Part shown: one piece after another, positions 16,556 to 26,351 of the stretch
How positions within the stretch are numbered: position 1 is the first letter of the stretch
Layout of the letters: each line of letters starts with the position of its first letter
Source of the DNA: JACVRW01 sp963728155
Lineage (GTDB): Bacteria; Actinomycetota; Thermoleophilia; Solirubrobacterales; Thermoleophilaceae
Length of the DNA stretch: 64,000 nt
Reading direction: 5' to 3'
NCBI GenBank assembly: GCA_963728155.1
Contig: CAVSJF010000011.1
Coordinates: 1-64,000 of the forward strand
Notes under the pieces: generated by a model
Databases searched by the model: none
Seen by the model: the letters and a program-made list of their open reading frames with translations, nothing else
What the model was told of the DNA's origin: nothing
Translations under genes and position numbers: made by a program

Positions 16556-18001
16556 ATGGCCCAACACGAGAGCCGTACCGTGATCGCCCGTCTCCGCCAT
16601 CGATGGTCGTGCCTCTCCTCGCAGCAGGGATCCCTGCTCGTGGAGGTGATGGTCGGCGCCCTGGTCCTCGGCATCACGTCGCTGGCGGTGCTGTCGGGAC
16701 TGGATGGCGCGCAGGACTCCGGCGCCCGCAACAAGGCCCGGTCGGAGTACTCGGCGCTGGCCCAGCAGGACATCGAGCGCCTGCGCTCCAAGCCGATCAC
16801 GGCGCTCTCCAACTACGACGAGGCGCGCACCGTACGGGTGGGCACGGTCGACTACACGGTCACCTCGAAGACCGAGTGGGTGCGCGACGCGAGCGGCGTG
16901 GTGTCGTGCACCGACGACAACACCCAGGCCGAGTACATGAAGGTCAGCTCCACCGTCACCTCGGCCAACGACACCCAGGCCGAGCCGACCAAGGAGACCA
17001 CGCTGCTCACCCCCGCGCCGGGAGCGTTCAGCGCCACCAGCGGCACGGGGGCGGTGCTGCTGACCGACCGCGACGGCGACCCGATTCCCGGAGTGACCGT
17101 GACCCTGACCGGCCCCGGCTCCTTCTCCGAGACCACCAACGAGCTGGGGTGCGCGATCTTCGGCTACATCCCAGCGGGGGGGTACACGGCCCAGCCGAGC
17201 GCCGGGGTCACGTGGGCCAGTGACGCGCCCGCCACCGCGCCGGTGACCGTCAACCCGGGACGCACGACGCTGTCCCAGATCGAGATCGATTCACCCGCGT
17301 CCCTGCGTGCCCATTTCGAGACGCCGTCGGGCGCGGCGACGCAGTGGTCGCGACTGACCGTGGGCCACGCCAAGCTGCCCGCCGGCCGCAAGATCTTCCC
17401 GAGCGCGACCGCCACGGCGTTGCAGAGCTCCATCGACGCGATCAACCTCTTCCCTCACAACGACGCCTACGGCGTGTACGCGGGTAGCTGCCTGCGCAAC
17501 AGCCCGGCGTACTGGAGGTCGAACTACTTCCAGCCGGGAGGCAACGGCTACATCGAGCTCGACCCGGGCGACAGCCTGAAGAGCGTGAATGTGACCGTGC
17601 CCACCCTCACGGTCAACTTCAGCAAGCGCAATCTCTCCGGAAGCCGCTATCGGGTGCAGATCAAGCAGGTGGACGGCACGGGCTGCACGGAGAACCAGGT
17701 CTACGACCTGACCGGAGGGGCCGTGCCCAGCGACACGAACGAGGTTCTGACCTTCCCGCTGCCGTTTGGCCGCTACAAGGTCTGCATCGACGACGGCTTT
17801 CGCTTTCGCCAGAGCTCGAACGGCACCAGCTCGTCCCACTACCCGAGCGGACCGGCCTACGCCGACCTGAGCACCACCAACCCATCGGCTCACAGCCTGA
17901 CTCCCACCGGGCCGCCGCTCGCGGCCACCGACGCCGTGAGCCTGATCGGAACCAATCCGGGCACCAGCGGAACGTGCACACCAACGATGTCGGGCTGGTG
18001 A
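16556..18001 (+). CDS. Prepilin-like protein with carboxypeptidase-regulatory-like domain
   Basis: About 481 residues. The N-terminus has a class III prepilin site: QQG followed by SLLVEVMVGALVLGITSLAV, with Glu at mature position 5 and a hydrophobic helix. A small globular part follows. Then comes a beta-sandwich segment (GAVLLTDRDGDPIPGVTVTL) typical of carboxypeptidase-regulatory-like folds, and a Thr/Ser-rich C-terminal half. ATG 16556 is the chosen start; GTG 16580 gives a shorter leader. It is the first of three linked prepilin-like genes; its stop shares bases with the ATG of the next (TGATG). It is probably a minor pilin or pseudopilin. Confidence 0.75.
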   Translation: MAQHESRTVIARLRHRWSCLSSQQGSLLVEVMVGALVLGITSLAVLSGLDGAQDSGARNKARSEYSALAQQDIERLRSKPITALSNYDEARTVRVGTVDYTVTSKTEWVRDASGVVSCTDDNTQAEYMKVSSTVTSANDTQAEPTKETTLLTPAPGAFSATSGTGAVLLTDRDGDPIPGVTVTLTGPGSFSETTNELGCAIFGYIPAGGYTAQPSAGVTWASDAPATAPVTVNPGRTTLSQIEIDSPASLRAHFETPSGAATQWSRLTVGHAKLPAGRKIFPSATATALQSSIDAINLFPHNDAYGVYAGSCLRNSPAYWRSNYFQPGGNGYIELDPGDSLKSVNVTVPTLTVNFSKRNLSGSRYRVQIKQVDGTGCTENQVYDLTGGAVPSDTNEVLTFPLPFGRYKVCIDDGFRFRQSSNGTSSSHYPSGPAYADLSTTNPSAHSLTPTGPPLAATDAVSLIGTNPGTSGTCTPTMSGW

Positions 18002-18696
18002 TGGACCGGCGGGCCCGACAGGGGCAGGAGGGCTTCACTCTCGTCGAGCTCCTCGTGGCGATGACGATCGGGATGGTGGTGCTGATGGCGGCCTTCCTGC
18101 TGCTCGACCGCGCCCAGTCCGCCTCGCGTGAGATCTCCGACCGCCAGGACGCCGTGCAGCGCGGAAGGCAGGCGATGGAGTACCTGACTCGTCAGGTCCG
18201 CTCGCAGGTCTGCCTGGGAAACACGACGGAGCCGATCACCTACGCCAGCCCCACCCAGGTGACCTTCTACGCCGACCTCACCGACGGCAGCAAGAACGTC
18301 GAGCGCCGCACGCTCACCTTCAACGCCGCGGCGAAGACGATCACCGAGCAGGTGTTCCCGGGGATCGGCGTGTATCCCGACCTGACCTTCTCGGCCACGC
18401 CCACCGAGACGCGCACCCTTCTCACCAAGGCCGAGGCCGTGACCGGCCCCGCCACGCCCTTCCTGCGCTACTACGCCTTTGATCCCGGCGGCGCGCCGGG
18501 ATCGCTGCGCGAGCTGCCGCCGACCCCGTCGCTGAGCGCCACCGACCTCCCGCTGGTGGTGATGGTCAAGCTCGCGTTCGTCGCCCTGCCCGAGGGTCCG
18601 AGGCCGCGCAACCGCGACGCGACCACCTTCCACAACGACGTCTACGTCCGTCTCGCCAACCCGACCGTGCCGACCGAAGGACCCCGATGTCTGTGA
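18001..18696 (+). CDS. PilW/PulJ-like minor prepilin
   Basis: A 231-residue protein. The leader MDRRARQGQEG is followed by FTLVELLVAMTIGMVVLMAA, a textbook type IV prepilin sequence with Glu at mature position 5. The helix continues to a Gln/Arg-rich stalk (ISDRQDAVQRGRQAMEYLTRQ), typical of PilW/GspJ-like minor pilins. The globular domain is beta-rich. ATG 18001 is preferred because it gives a short leader and overlaps the upstream stop; an upstream in-frame ATG at 17974 would add nine residues. It overlaps the next gene by 10 bases. Confidence 0.82.
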   Translation: MDRRARQGQEGFTLVELLVAMTIGMVVLMAAFLLLDRAQSASREISDRQDAVQRGRQAMEYLTRQVRSQVCLGNTTEPITYASPTQVTFYADLTDGSKNVERRTLTFNAAAKTITEQVFPGIGVYPDLTFSATPTETRTLLTKAEAVTGPATPFLRYYAFDPGGAPGSLRELPPTPSLSATDLPLVVMVKLAFVALPEGPRPRNRDATTFHNDVYVRLANPTVPTEGPRCL

Positions 18697-20261
18697 AGTT
18701 GCGCTGCCAGCAGGGGTTCACGACCGTCACCCTGATGGGCGTGCTCGCCGTGGGCGGCCTGCTCGTGGCCGCCGGCTTCGCGACGGTCGACGGCGACACC
18801 GGCCTGACCCGCGAGGACCAGGACTACAAGCAGTCCTACGGGGCGGCGGAGGGCGGGCTTCAGTGGTACCTGAACCGGATGGGCCAGGACAACAACTTCT
18901 ACGTGCGTTGCACCGCGGTGCCGCCGCCCAACGCCACCGAGTCCGCGCCGGTCAACCAGCGGTGGAGCGGGGCCGGAGCCGATCCGCGCATCTGGCGCAA
19001 GCTGCCGGGCGAGGACGCGGAGTACACCGTCGAGCTGATCCCGGCGCCGGGCTACAGCGCCTGCGTGCCCAACAACCAGTACTCGATGGTGGACGAGAAC
19101 GGCAACCTGACCGTCCGCGTGACCGGGCGCTCGCGTGGGGAATACCGCAGCGTCCTGGCCACCCTGCGACGGTCCAACTTCATCGACTTCATCTACTTCA
19201 CCGACTTCGAGACGCTCGACCCCGCGGCCTACGCCGACCAGGACGACACCGACCGGGCGTCCGTGGAATGCGCCCGCTATCGCGACCTGCGCACCTCCTT
19301 CTGCACCGAGATCCAGTTCACGGCCAGCGACGTGATCAACGGTCCCTTCCACACCAACGACAACCTGCGCATCTGCGGCCACGCGACCTTCGGGCGCAAC
19401 CCGCGGGACCTGATCGAGATCAGCGGACACCCCTCCTGGATCAACGGCGGCTGCACGGCGAGCCCCAACGTCATCGGAACCCTGGTACCGCGGGCCACCC
19501 CGCTCGACCTCCCGCCATCCAACGCCGCGCTGGAGAGCGTCGTGCTGCCGGGCTACAAGTTCCAGGGCCGCACCCACATCGTCCTGAACGGCGCTTCGAT
19601 GACGGTGACCACCGGGTTCACCACGGCCAACCCCACCGGCACCACAACGACGCTGTCGCTGCCTTCCAACGGGGTCGTCTACGTCGACAACTCGCTGACC
19701 GGGAGCTGCTCGGGCGGATACCTGCGCGAGCAGCGCTACGACGGGCTCGGCGCCGGTGCTGCCTCATCCTGCGGCAACGCCTGGGTCAGCGGCACCTACA
19801 GCGGCGACCTCACCATCGGCGCGGACAACGACGTGGTGGTGGAGGACGACCTCGTTCGCGGAGACGACGGCGTGCTGCTGGGGCTGATCGCCAACAACTT
19901 CGTCCGCGTCTATCACCCGGTCGACCACGACCTGAACGAGGTGGGCGGCTGTGCCAACACGGGCAGCACCTCGGGCATGCGAATCGACGCCGCCATCCTG
20001 GCTCTGAGGCACTCGTTCATACACGACAACTGGTACTGCGGCGCCCCTACGGGCGACCTGACCGTCAACGGAGCGATCGCCCAGCAGTTCCGCGGTCCGG
20101 TGGGCACGGGCTCGGGGTCGACGATCAGCACCGGATTTCGAAAGCAGTACGTCTACAACGACCGCCTGCGCTATCGCGAGCCGCCGTACTTCCTCGATCC
20201 CGTGCAGGCCTCCTGGCGGATCTCGCGGGAGACCGAGCAGGTACCGGCGGTGAAGCCCTGA
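18687..20261 (+). CDS. Large PilX-like prepilin-type protein
   Basis: A 524-residue protein. The leader MSVKLRCQQG is followed by FTTVTLMGVLAVGGLLVAAG. Mature position 5 is Thr, not the usual Glu, as seen in some PilX/GspK-like tip subunits. The stalk contains EGGLQWYLNRM. The long C-terminal part is beta-rich with repeated short strands (residues about 250-480: DVINGPFHTNDNLRICGHA, GDLTIGADNDVVVEDD, GDLTVNGAI), suggesting a solenoid-like fold. Pre-pilin trios of this kind commonly prime or cap pili. No assembly ATPase, platform protein or prepilin peptidase is in the window. Confidence 0.72.
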   Translation: MSVKLRCQQGFTTVTLMGVLAVGGLLVAAGFATVDGDTGLTREDQDYKQSYGAAEGGLQWYLNRMGQDNNFYVRCTAVPPPNATESAPVNQRWSGAGADPRIWRKLPGEDAEYTVELIPAPGYSACVPNNQYSMVDENGNLTVRVTGRSRGEYRSVLATLRRSNFIDFIYFTDFETLDPAAYADQDDTDRASVECARYRDLRTSFCTEIQFTASDVINGPFHTNDNLRICGHATFGRNPRDLIEISGHPSWINGGCTASPNVIGTLVPRATPLDLPPSNAALESVVLPGYKFQGRTHIVLNGASMTVTTGFTTANPTGTTTTLSLPSNGVVYVDNSLTGSCSGGYLREQRYDGLGAGAASSCGNAWVSGTYSGDLTIGADNDVVVEDDLVRGDDGVLLGLIANNFVRVYHPVDHDLNEVGGCANTGSTSGMRIDAAILALRHSFIHDNWYCGAPTGDLTVNGAIAQQFRGPVGTGSGSTISTGFRKQYVYNDRLRYREPPYFLDPVQASWRISRETEQVPAVKP

Positions 20262-20296
20262 GGGAATAACGCCGCCAGGGAAGCGTCTTCTCCCCA

Positions 20297-21001
20297 ATGA
20301 TCCGGAGACACCTCAGCTTCGCGAACGTCATCGCCAGCCTCGCACTGTTCATCGCCTTGGGGGGTACCGCGGTGGCCGCCGCGACCCTGACTCGAGACAG
20401 CGTCGGCTCAGCGCAGATCCGCGAGGGCGCCGTCCGCTCCTCGGACATCCGCAACGACGACATCAAGGTCGGCGACATCGCGACCGGAGCAGAGACCGCG
20501 CTGCGCAGCGAGGTGAGGCTGGCCCAGACCGACGACACCGGCATCCTGCCGAAATGCCCGGGCACAGATCTGGCCGCGTGCCGCAACCTGCTCGCGCTGC
20601 GATTGAATACGGACACCGGCGACGATGAGAGCGCGGCCCGGGGGCGGCCACCCGCGGGCGGCCCGGTTGAGCCCCAGCCCGGCCGGAACTACCTGATTCA
20701 CGCCAAGCTCACCATCGACGTCGTCAATTTCAGCGCGACGGAGGACAACCGGTGCGGCCTGGTGATCGACCACAGCTCGGCCCCGGACGCGGTGCTCGAC
20801 GAGTCGCGCTTCTTCTTGGCCCAGAACGAGGATCCCGCCGACACCGAGGCCATCGCGTTGACCGCGGTGTTCAGCGACAACCGCGTCGCGAATCCTCGGA
20901 TCGCGCTGCGCTGCACCGAGCAGAGCAACCCGTTCGAGGAGTTCGCGGCCGAGGACGTGAAGATGACGGCGGTGGAGGTGGGTGACGTCATCGGGCAGTG
21001 A
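20297..21001 (+). CDS. Thermoleophilia-type secreted repeat protein 1
   Basis: A 234-residue protein of a family abundant in Solirubrobacterales but uncharacterised. It begins with a signal/anchor containing FANVIASLALFIALGGTAVA. Next come about three 10-residue units (the first is RDSVGSAQIR), with Val/Ile at positions 4 and 9 and often Asp near the end. The C-terminal domain is beta-rich with CGLVIDHSS and RIALRCTEQ, two Cys that may pair. Two relatives occur at 41043 and 61597. It follows the pilin trio by 35 bases, so it may be co-expressed with it. A cell-surface role is inferred. Confidence 0.7.
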   Translation: MIRRHLSFANVIASLALFIALGGTAVAAATLTRDSVGSAQIREGAVRSSDIRNDDIKVGDIATGAETALRSEVRLAQTDDTGILPKCPGTDLAACRNLLALRLNTDTGDDESAARGRPPAGGPVEPQPGRNYLIHAKLTIDVVNFSATEDNRCGLVIDHSSAPDAVLDESRFFLAQNEDPADTEAIALTAVFSDNRVANPRIALRCTEQSNPFEEFAAEDVKMTAVEVGDVIGQ

Positions 21002-21773
21002 GAAACCGGGTCACCTCGTGGGCCACGAGCTCGGGGCCGCTGGTTGTGGCGCCGTGCCCGTGGCCCTCGAGCCGATGGACGCCAACCCGGCTGATCACCC
21101 CCGCGTATGCGGCGGTGGAGCGGCGGGCCCACTCGGCGCTTCGGCTACCCAGCAGCATCAGGCAGCTCGCCGGCAGTCGCTCGAGCTCGAGGCTCTCGAG
21201 CGCCAGCGCTCCCTCGGCCCGCAGCTCGCGCGGGACGGTGCCCGCGGTGGCCAGGCGCCCCGCCCACGCGGGGGTCTCCTGCAGCGCGTCGATCTCACCC
21301 TCCGGGTAACCAACCACGTTGCTCATGAAGTCGCGCACCGCGGCCGGGCGGTTGCCGCCCTCCAGCCGAGTCTCGTAGCGCTCGATCCAGTCCTCCGCGG
21401 CCAGAACGCCGCCCATCGGAGGCTCGTAGAGGACGAGCTTCTCGAGGCCGGGCAGGAGGCCGGCCGCGCCGGCGGCCACCAGACCGCCGTAGGAGTGGCC
21501 GAAGAGAAGGGCCCCCTCACCGGCGTCGGTCATGACAGCGGCCACGTCGGCGAACTCCTGGTCGATCGAGTAGGGCCCGTCCCCGTCGCCCGAGTCGCCC
21601 CGGCCGCGGCGGTCGATGGCGATGACGGTGAACGAGTCCTCGAGCAGCGGGCGCACCGGGTCGAAGCTCCAGCGCGCCGAGCCCGCCCCGTGCACGAGCA
21701 CGAGCGCCGGACCTGAGCCCGAGACCTCGCAGGCGATCGGCACTGCATTCGCACCGGCAACGTGGCGCAACAC
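20988..21773 (-). CDS. Alpha/beta hydrolase
   Basis: A 261-residue soluble alpha/beta-hydrolase. It has LVLVHGAGSARWSFD at the oxyanion region, IDRRGRGDSGDG, the nucleophile elbow GHSYGG near residue 95, and a late His in LEGHGHGA. The short cap resembles the esterase/haloperoxidase group. Start GTG 21773 is well supported by a TAGCCT box 6 bases upstream whose TAG is the stop of the nuclease gene. The 3' end overlaps the convergent surface-protein gene by 14 bases. Confidence 0.85.
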   Translation of the reverse strand: MLRHVAGANAVPIACEVSGSGPALVLVHGAGSARWSFDPVRPLLEDSFTVIAIDRRGRGDSGDGDGPYSIDQEFADVAAVMTDAGEGALLFGHSYGGLVAAGAAGLLPGLEKLVLYEPPMGGVLAAEDWIERYETRLEGGNRPAAVRDFMSNVVGYPEGEIDALQETPAWAGRLATAGTVPRELRAEGALALESLELERLPASCLMLLGSRSAEWARRSTAAYAGVISRVGVHRLEGHGHGATTSGPELVAHEVTRFLTAR

Positions 21774-21779
21774 GCCGCG

Positions 21780-21785
21780 AGGCTA
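21780..21785 (-). promoter_or_regulatory. -10 box overlapping the upstream stop codon
   Basis: TAGCCT (minus strand) ends 6 bases before GTG 21773; its TAG is also the stop codon of the nuclease gene. This is the same arrangement as at 11462-11467. Confidence 0.45.
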
Positions 21786-22277
21786 CCGCGCGCAGCCCAC
21801 CCGTCCCCACAGCCCGCGACCGGCGGCCCGGGCCCGCCGCGCGGCGCGCGTGAAGCGCTCCGCGAACTCCACGTTGGGCGGCACCGTCAGGACCTGCGCG
21901 AAGCCGCGGCGGACCAGCAGGAGGTTGAGAAACCGGCCGCCGTCGAGATAGACGTAGGCCAGCGCGCGCCCGTACCGGTCGCGCTCCTCGACGCCGAGGC
22001 GGTAGCCGACCGTGCTGCCGAGCGGCACGGTCTGCTCCACGAAAGCCGACGCCCGGCGCCCGTAGCACTCGTCGTCGCCGTAGACCTCCGGGGTGTCCAC
22101 GCCGATGAGGCGCACCTTGCCGATCCCCGACAGCCAGAGCGTGTCGCCGTCGGTGTGCTTGGTCACCCGCGCCGGGGTGAGGCCCTGAGAAAGCGAGTCG
22201 ACACCTTCGTCCAGGGCGGTGTCACAGCCGCCGAGAGCAGCGGCCAGCGCGAGGCCCGCCGCTAGTTGTCGGAGCAT
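21783..22277 (-). CDS. Thermonuclease-like lipoprotein (SNase domain)
   Basis: A 164-residue secreted nuclease. The N-terminus is a lipoprotein signal peptide with lipobox LGGC, so the mature protein is probably lipid-anchored outside the cell. The staphylococcal-nuclease fold is shown by TKHTDGDTLWL, KVRLIGVDTPE (catalytic Arg and Asp region), and EERDRYGRALAYVYL (catalytic Glu/Arg region). It likely cleaves DNA and RNA using Ca2+. Start ATG 22277 begins the lipoprotein signal; the longer upstream reading is low-complexity. Confidence 0.88.
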   Translation of the reverse strand: MLRQLAAGLALAAALGGCDTALDEGVDSLSQGLTPARVTKHTDGDTLWLSGIGKVRLIGVDTPEVYGDDECYGRRASAFVEQTVPLGSTVGYRLGVEERDRYGRALAYVYLDGGRFLNLLLVRRGFAQVLTVPPNVEFAERFTRAARRARAAGRGLWGRVGCAR

Positions 22278-22330
22278 GCGGCGACAGGTAGCCGAGCGAA
22301 AAGCGAGCAGCGCAAGGACGCAGGGAGCGA

Positions 22331-22348
22331 CGCGTGCGCGAGCACGCG
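22331..22348. terminator. GC-rich hairpin with GCGA tetraloop
   Basis: CGCGTGC (22331-22337), GCGA loop, and GCACGCG (22342-22348) form a perfect 7-bp stem with a GNRA-type loop, in the 110-base gap before the nuclease gene. It may end or process the upstream transcript. There is no T-run. Confidence 0.4.
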
Positions 22349-22387
22349 AGCGACCGAGGACGCGGCGATGCGAAGCTTTGCAGCCGG

Positions 22388-22843
22388 CTAGTTGTCGCTG
22401 CCGAGGCGATCCCAGCAATAGAGCTCCACCGCCTCCGCGGCGAGCTCCCTCAGGCGGCGGTCGGACAGCCACGGCAGCACGGTGCCCAGCGCCTGCTCCT
22501 CACTCACCCCTGCCTCGAACGCGTCGTCGCCCTTGAACCCGGCGGCGATGCGCAGCGCCTCGCGACGGTGCTCGCCGAGGCGGGCGAAGGCGCCCATCAG
22601 GAAGTCCTTGTTGGCGATCGGCTGCCCGACCTCCAGCGACGCGTGCCATGCGGCCAGGATGGAGAGGTCGTCGTCATCGAGCTCGTCGACGGCCTTGGCG
22701 TAGTGGACCTGCAGCTCGTCGTCCGGGATCTCGTCAACCCACGCGCGAACCACCTCGCCGAGCAGCTGCCGGCGGGCTTCCCGGCCGACGCTTTCGGCGA
22801 CGACCCTGATCGCTTCCTGAGGTTCGATGAAGCAGAGAGACAT
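22388..22843 (-). CDS. Hypothetical acidic helical protein
   Basis: A 151-residue protein that I do not recognise. It appears all-helical and acidic, with a central DELDDDDLSILAAWHASLEVG and a C-terminal EEQALGTVLPWLSDRRLREL. No signal peptide, cysteine cluster, or catalytic motif is seen. The start ATG 22843 follows GAGGG. It lies directly downstream of the helicase-nuclease gene, 74 bases away and on the same strand, so it could be co-transcribed with the recombination genes. There is no sequence evidence that it works with them. Confidence 0.65.
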   Translation of the reverse strand: MSLCFIEPQEAIRVVAESVGREARRQLLGEVVRAWVDEIPDDELQVHYAKAVDELDDDDLSILAAWHASLEVGQPIANKDFLMGAFARLGEHRREALRIAAGFKGDDAFEAGVSEEQALGTVLPWLSDRRLRELAAEAVELYCWDRLGSDN

Positions 22844-22917
22844 ACGCCCTCGCTCTCTTCCGTGTCGCACAGTGAGTTGGTCGCAGAGTAGGTGCGGGAC
22901 CTGACGGAACGACGTTT

Positions 22918-25900
22918 TCACTGCTCGGCGAGGGTCCGTTCCTCGCTCCACGAGCACAAAGCGGGACGTCCCGGGCAGTCGGCGCACAGCTCCCGGTGAG
23001 GTTCCGGCGTGGGCTCGAAGCGCCCGTCGACCACTCCGCCGGCCAGTGAGAGCAGCTCGCCCTCCAGGCGGTCGAGGTCGGCCGCCTCGAAGCGCGCGCC
23101 CGCAAGCTCCTCGGGACGCTCGAGGTAGCAGTGCACCACCTCGACGCGCGGCGCGCCCGAGCGCAGGCCCGGCCAGCGCATAGATGAGGCGCTGGGTGGA
23201 ATACGAGCCGGCGGTCAGCTCGACCGGATCGCGCCCCTCCAGCACGTCGCTCTTGTAGTCGACCACGAGCAGCCCGGGGTCCTCCGTCGCGTGGACGTCG
23301 ACCACCCCGTTCAGCAGCAGGCTGCGACCGCCTGAGCCGGGCGGCGTGAGGGTGAAGGCGAATGGCAGCTCCGTCCGCACCCGGCGCGCATTCGCGATCC
23401 GCCCGAACAGGCTGCTGTCCAGGAAGCGCTCGACCATCTGGCGCAGGTCGGTCACCTCGTCGTCGCGCACCTCGGCGCCATGGCTCTCGATCAGCTCGGC
23501 CACCTCCCCCTCCGGCGGTACGAGCGGCCGGCGGAAGTCGAGACCCTCCAGGAGCTCGTGCACGAGCGTGCCGCGCAGCAGCGCGCCCAGGCCCGCGTTG
23601 GGCAGCACGTCCGGCGGAAACGGCGGCTCGGAGCGCGGCAGGCGCAGGGCCCGCTCGAGGTAGAAGCGATACGAGCAGCGCCGGTAGCTCTCGAGCGACG
23701 AGTAGGAGAGCCGGCTCACGGCCAGGGCGCGCGGCGCGGGCAGCGCGGCCAGCCCGAGCTCGGGCTGCGGAGTGACCGGCGCTCGCTTCGGGCTCGGGCC
23801 GGGCGGGGCAGCGCTCGGCCGCCGGCAGCAGCTCCTCCACGTTCTGGGGGCGAAGCTCGACGCGGCGCGCTCCGCTCGCGGCGAAACCCGGCAGCATCCA
23901 GCGCATCGGCTCCTTCATGTCGTCCGCCGGCGGGAGCGTCTCGAGGTCGGTGGCCCCGCTCAGCACCAGGTGCTCCTGGGCGCGGGTCACCGCCACGTAG
24001 AAGATGCGCTTCTCCTCCTCCTCGCCCACCCGCTTCTGCTCGGCCTTGATGCGCTCCAGCTCGGCGCTGTCGACCGCTCCGCCTCCCAGGGAGGCCAGGC
24101 GCAGGCCGAGGCTGCCGTCGTCGGAGATGCGCAGCGCCCCGTAGTCCTCACGGCCGTCCTTGCCCAGATCGCCGACGCAGACCACCGGGAACTCGAGCCC
24201 CTTCGCGCGGTGGACGGTCATCAGCCGCACCGCATCGAGCGCCTCGGCCTCCAGCGGGGCCTCCCCCTCGCGCGGCTGGGCGGCGTCGCGCTCGGCCAGC
24301 GTGTCGATGAAGCCGCGCAGGTCGCGGCCCTCCTCGGCCTCGTACTCGCGCGCCATTCGCATCAGCTTGCGCACGTTGGCCATGCGTCTCGCTCCGGCGG
24401 GCAGCGACAGCACGTGGCGGTCGTAGCCGGTCGCGCTGATCGCGCGGTGGATCAGCGTCTCCAGCGACACCTGAGGCGCGGCGCGGCGCTCGTCCTCGAA
24501 CAGGGCGACGAAGCGCTCGAGCCGCCGGCGATCGCCGGCGGGAAGGTCGTCGCCCAGCCCGTTTAGCTCGGACACGGTCCACCACACGTCGCGCCGCGTG
24601 TCGCGGGCGTGCAGGCCGATCAGCGCCACGGCGTCGAGCGACAGCCCGGCGAGGGGCGAGGCGAGCACGCTGTAAACGGCCAGCTCGTCGCGCGGGTTGG
24701 CCAGCGCGGCGAGCCAGTGGCGCAGGTCGGCCACCTGCTGCTGAGCCCAGTAGCCACGGCCACCCACCACGTGGGTGGGGATGCCGCGTTCCTCGAGCGC
24801 GCGCTCGTAGAAGACCATGCTGGTGGTGGCGCGCAGCAGCAGCACGATGTCGCGCCATTCCCAGCCGCCGGCGGCCCTCAGCTCTTCGATGTGCTTGGCC
24901 AGCAGCCGCGCCTCGGCGGCCCGCCAGATCGGCGCGCCGTGCATGGCCGCGCCGAAGGGGTCGTCGCCCGGCAGCGCAGCGTCCCATCGCGGCTTGCTCT
25001 TGTCGGTCACCAGCAGCTCCACGCAGGGCTTCACCCGCGGGGCCGCGTCGCGGGAACCCTCGGCCTCGTTCAGCGCCTCGAAGCGCTCGCCCCAGGTGAG
25101 GGCGAAGCAGCCGTCGATCGCCGCGAGCAGCTCGCCGCGGCTGCGGAAATTGACCGTGATGCTCTCCGCGCGGTTCCGGCCGGCCGCCTCGGCCCAGTGG
25201 CGGCGGAAGACCTCGACGTCGGCGTTGCGAAAGCCGTAGATGGACTGGTTCTCGTCCCCCACCCGGAAGACGTTGTCGCGGGCGAGCTGCTCGATGAGCT
25301 CGTTCTGGAGCGGATTGGTGTCCTGGAACTCGTCCACCAGCACGTGGGCGAAGCGCTCGGCGTACTGGACGCGCAGCCCCTCGTCGCCAGCGAGCAGGTC
25401 GCGCGCGATCAGCTCGAGATCCTCGAAGTCGAGTCCCGAGCGAGCCCGCTTGCCCTGCTCGTAGCGTTCGTCGAAGAGCTCCAGCAGCACCCGCAACATC
25501 GTGTGGTCGCGGTACTGGCGCGCCGCCCGGCAGAGACCCTCATACGCGCCGAGGGCCGCGCGGTACTCGTCGCAGGCCGCCGTGCACAGCGCCTTGGCGT
25601 TGCCGGCGAGCGTGAGCTTGTCGAGATCGGGCGGGTCCGCGAGCCCACCGGCCGGAACGCGCCGCAGAACCCCCAGACAGCGCTCGAGGCGCTCGAGCGC
25701 GCCGGTGACCGCCTTGGTCTGCGCCGGGGCGCCGCCCAGCTCGGCGGCGGCAGCCCGGGCGGCGGCCTCCAGCCGCTCGCGCTGACCCTCGATTCGCGGT
25801 GGCTGTGCCGCGTCGAGCCGGGGCCGGCGATCGCCCTTGCTACGCAGGCGCGAGTGGGCGGTGCGCACCATGTCGCGCAGGCTGTCCGGCGTGTACGCGG

Positions 25901-26351
25901 CCACCATCTCGAGGCGCTCGGCCTCCTCACCCTCGCCCATGAACACGCCGAGCGCTCCGTCGAAGGCGTCGGTGGCGATGCGCTCAGCCTCCACCTCGTC
26001 GAGCACCCGAAAGTCCGGATCGATGCCGGCGCTCAGGGCGTGGGTGCGGAGAATGCGCGAGCAGAACCCGTGGATGGTCGAGATCCAGGCCCGTTCGGCG
26101 GCGCGGGCGTCGGCGGCGCGCCCGAGCTCGAGGAAGCGCCTGCGCACACGGATCTTGAGCTCGGCGGCAGCCTTCTCGGTGAAGGTGATGGCCAGCATCC
26201 CCTCGACCGGCGCCCCATCCTCGGCCACGGCCTGCACGAAGCGCTCCACCAACACGGTGGTCTTGCCCGTTCCGGCCCCCGCGCGGACCATCAGCGAGCA
26301 GTCGCGCCGGCCCACGGCCCGCGCCTGCTCGGTGGTCAGCGCCGCGCTCAT
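22918..26351 (-). CDS. AddA-like UvrD-family helicase with nuclease domain (two frame breaks)
   Basis: The large subunit of an AddAB/RecBCD-type helicase-nuclease that resects double-strand breaks. Motifs in order: Walker A AGAGTGKTTVLVERF, AITFTEKAAAELKIRVRR, Walker B VDEFQDTNPLQ, GDENQSIYGFRNADVEVFRR, TVHRAKGLEFPVV, and the C-terminal RecB nuclease motif VVDYKSD. Two frame breaks occur at about 23816 (GGGG run) and 23169 (CCC run); deleting one base at each gives about 1143 residues. Cysteines near the end (CADCP, CSW) could ligate an Fe-S cluster. The start overlaps the stop of the AddB-like gene by 4 bases. The frame breaks are most likely sequence errors. Confidence 0.88.
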
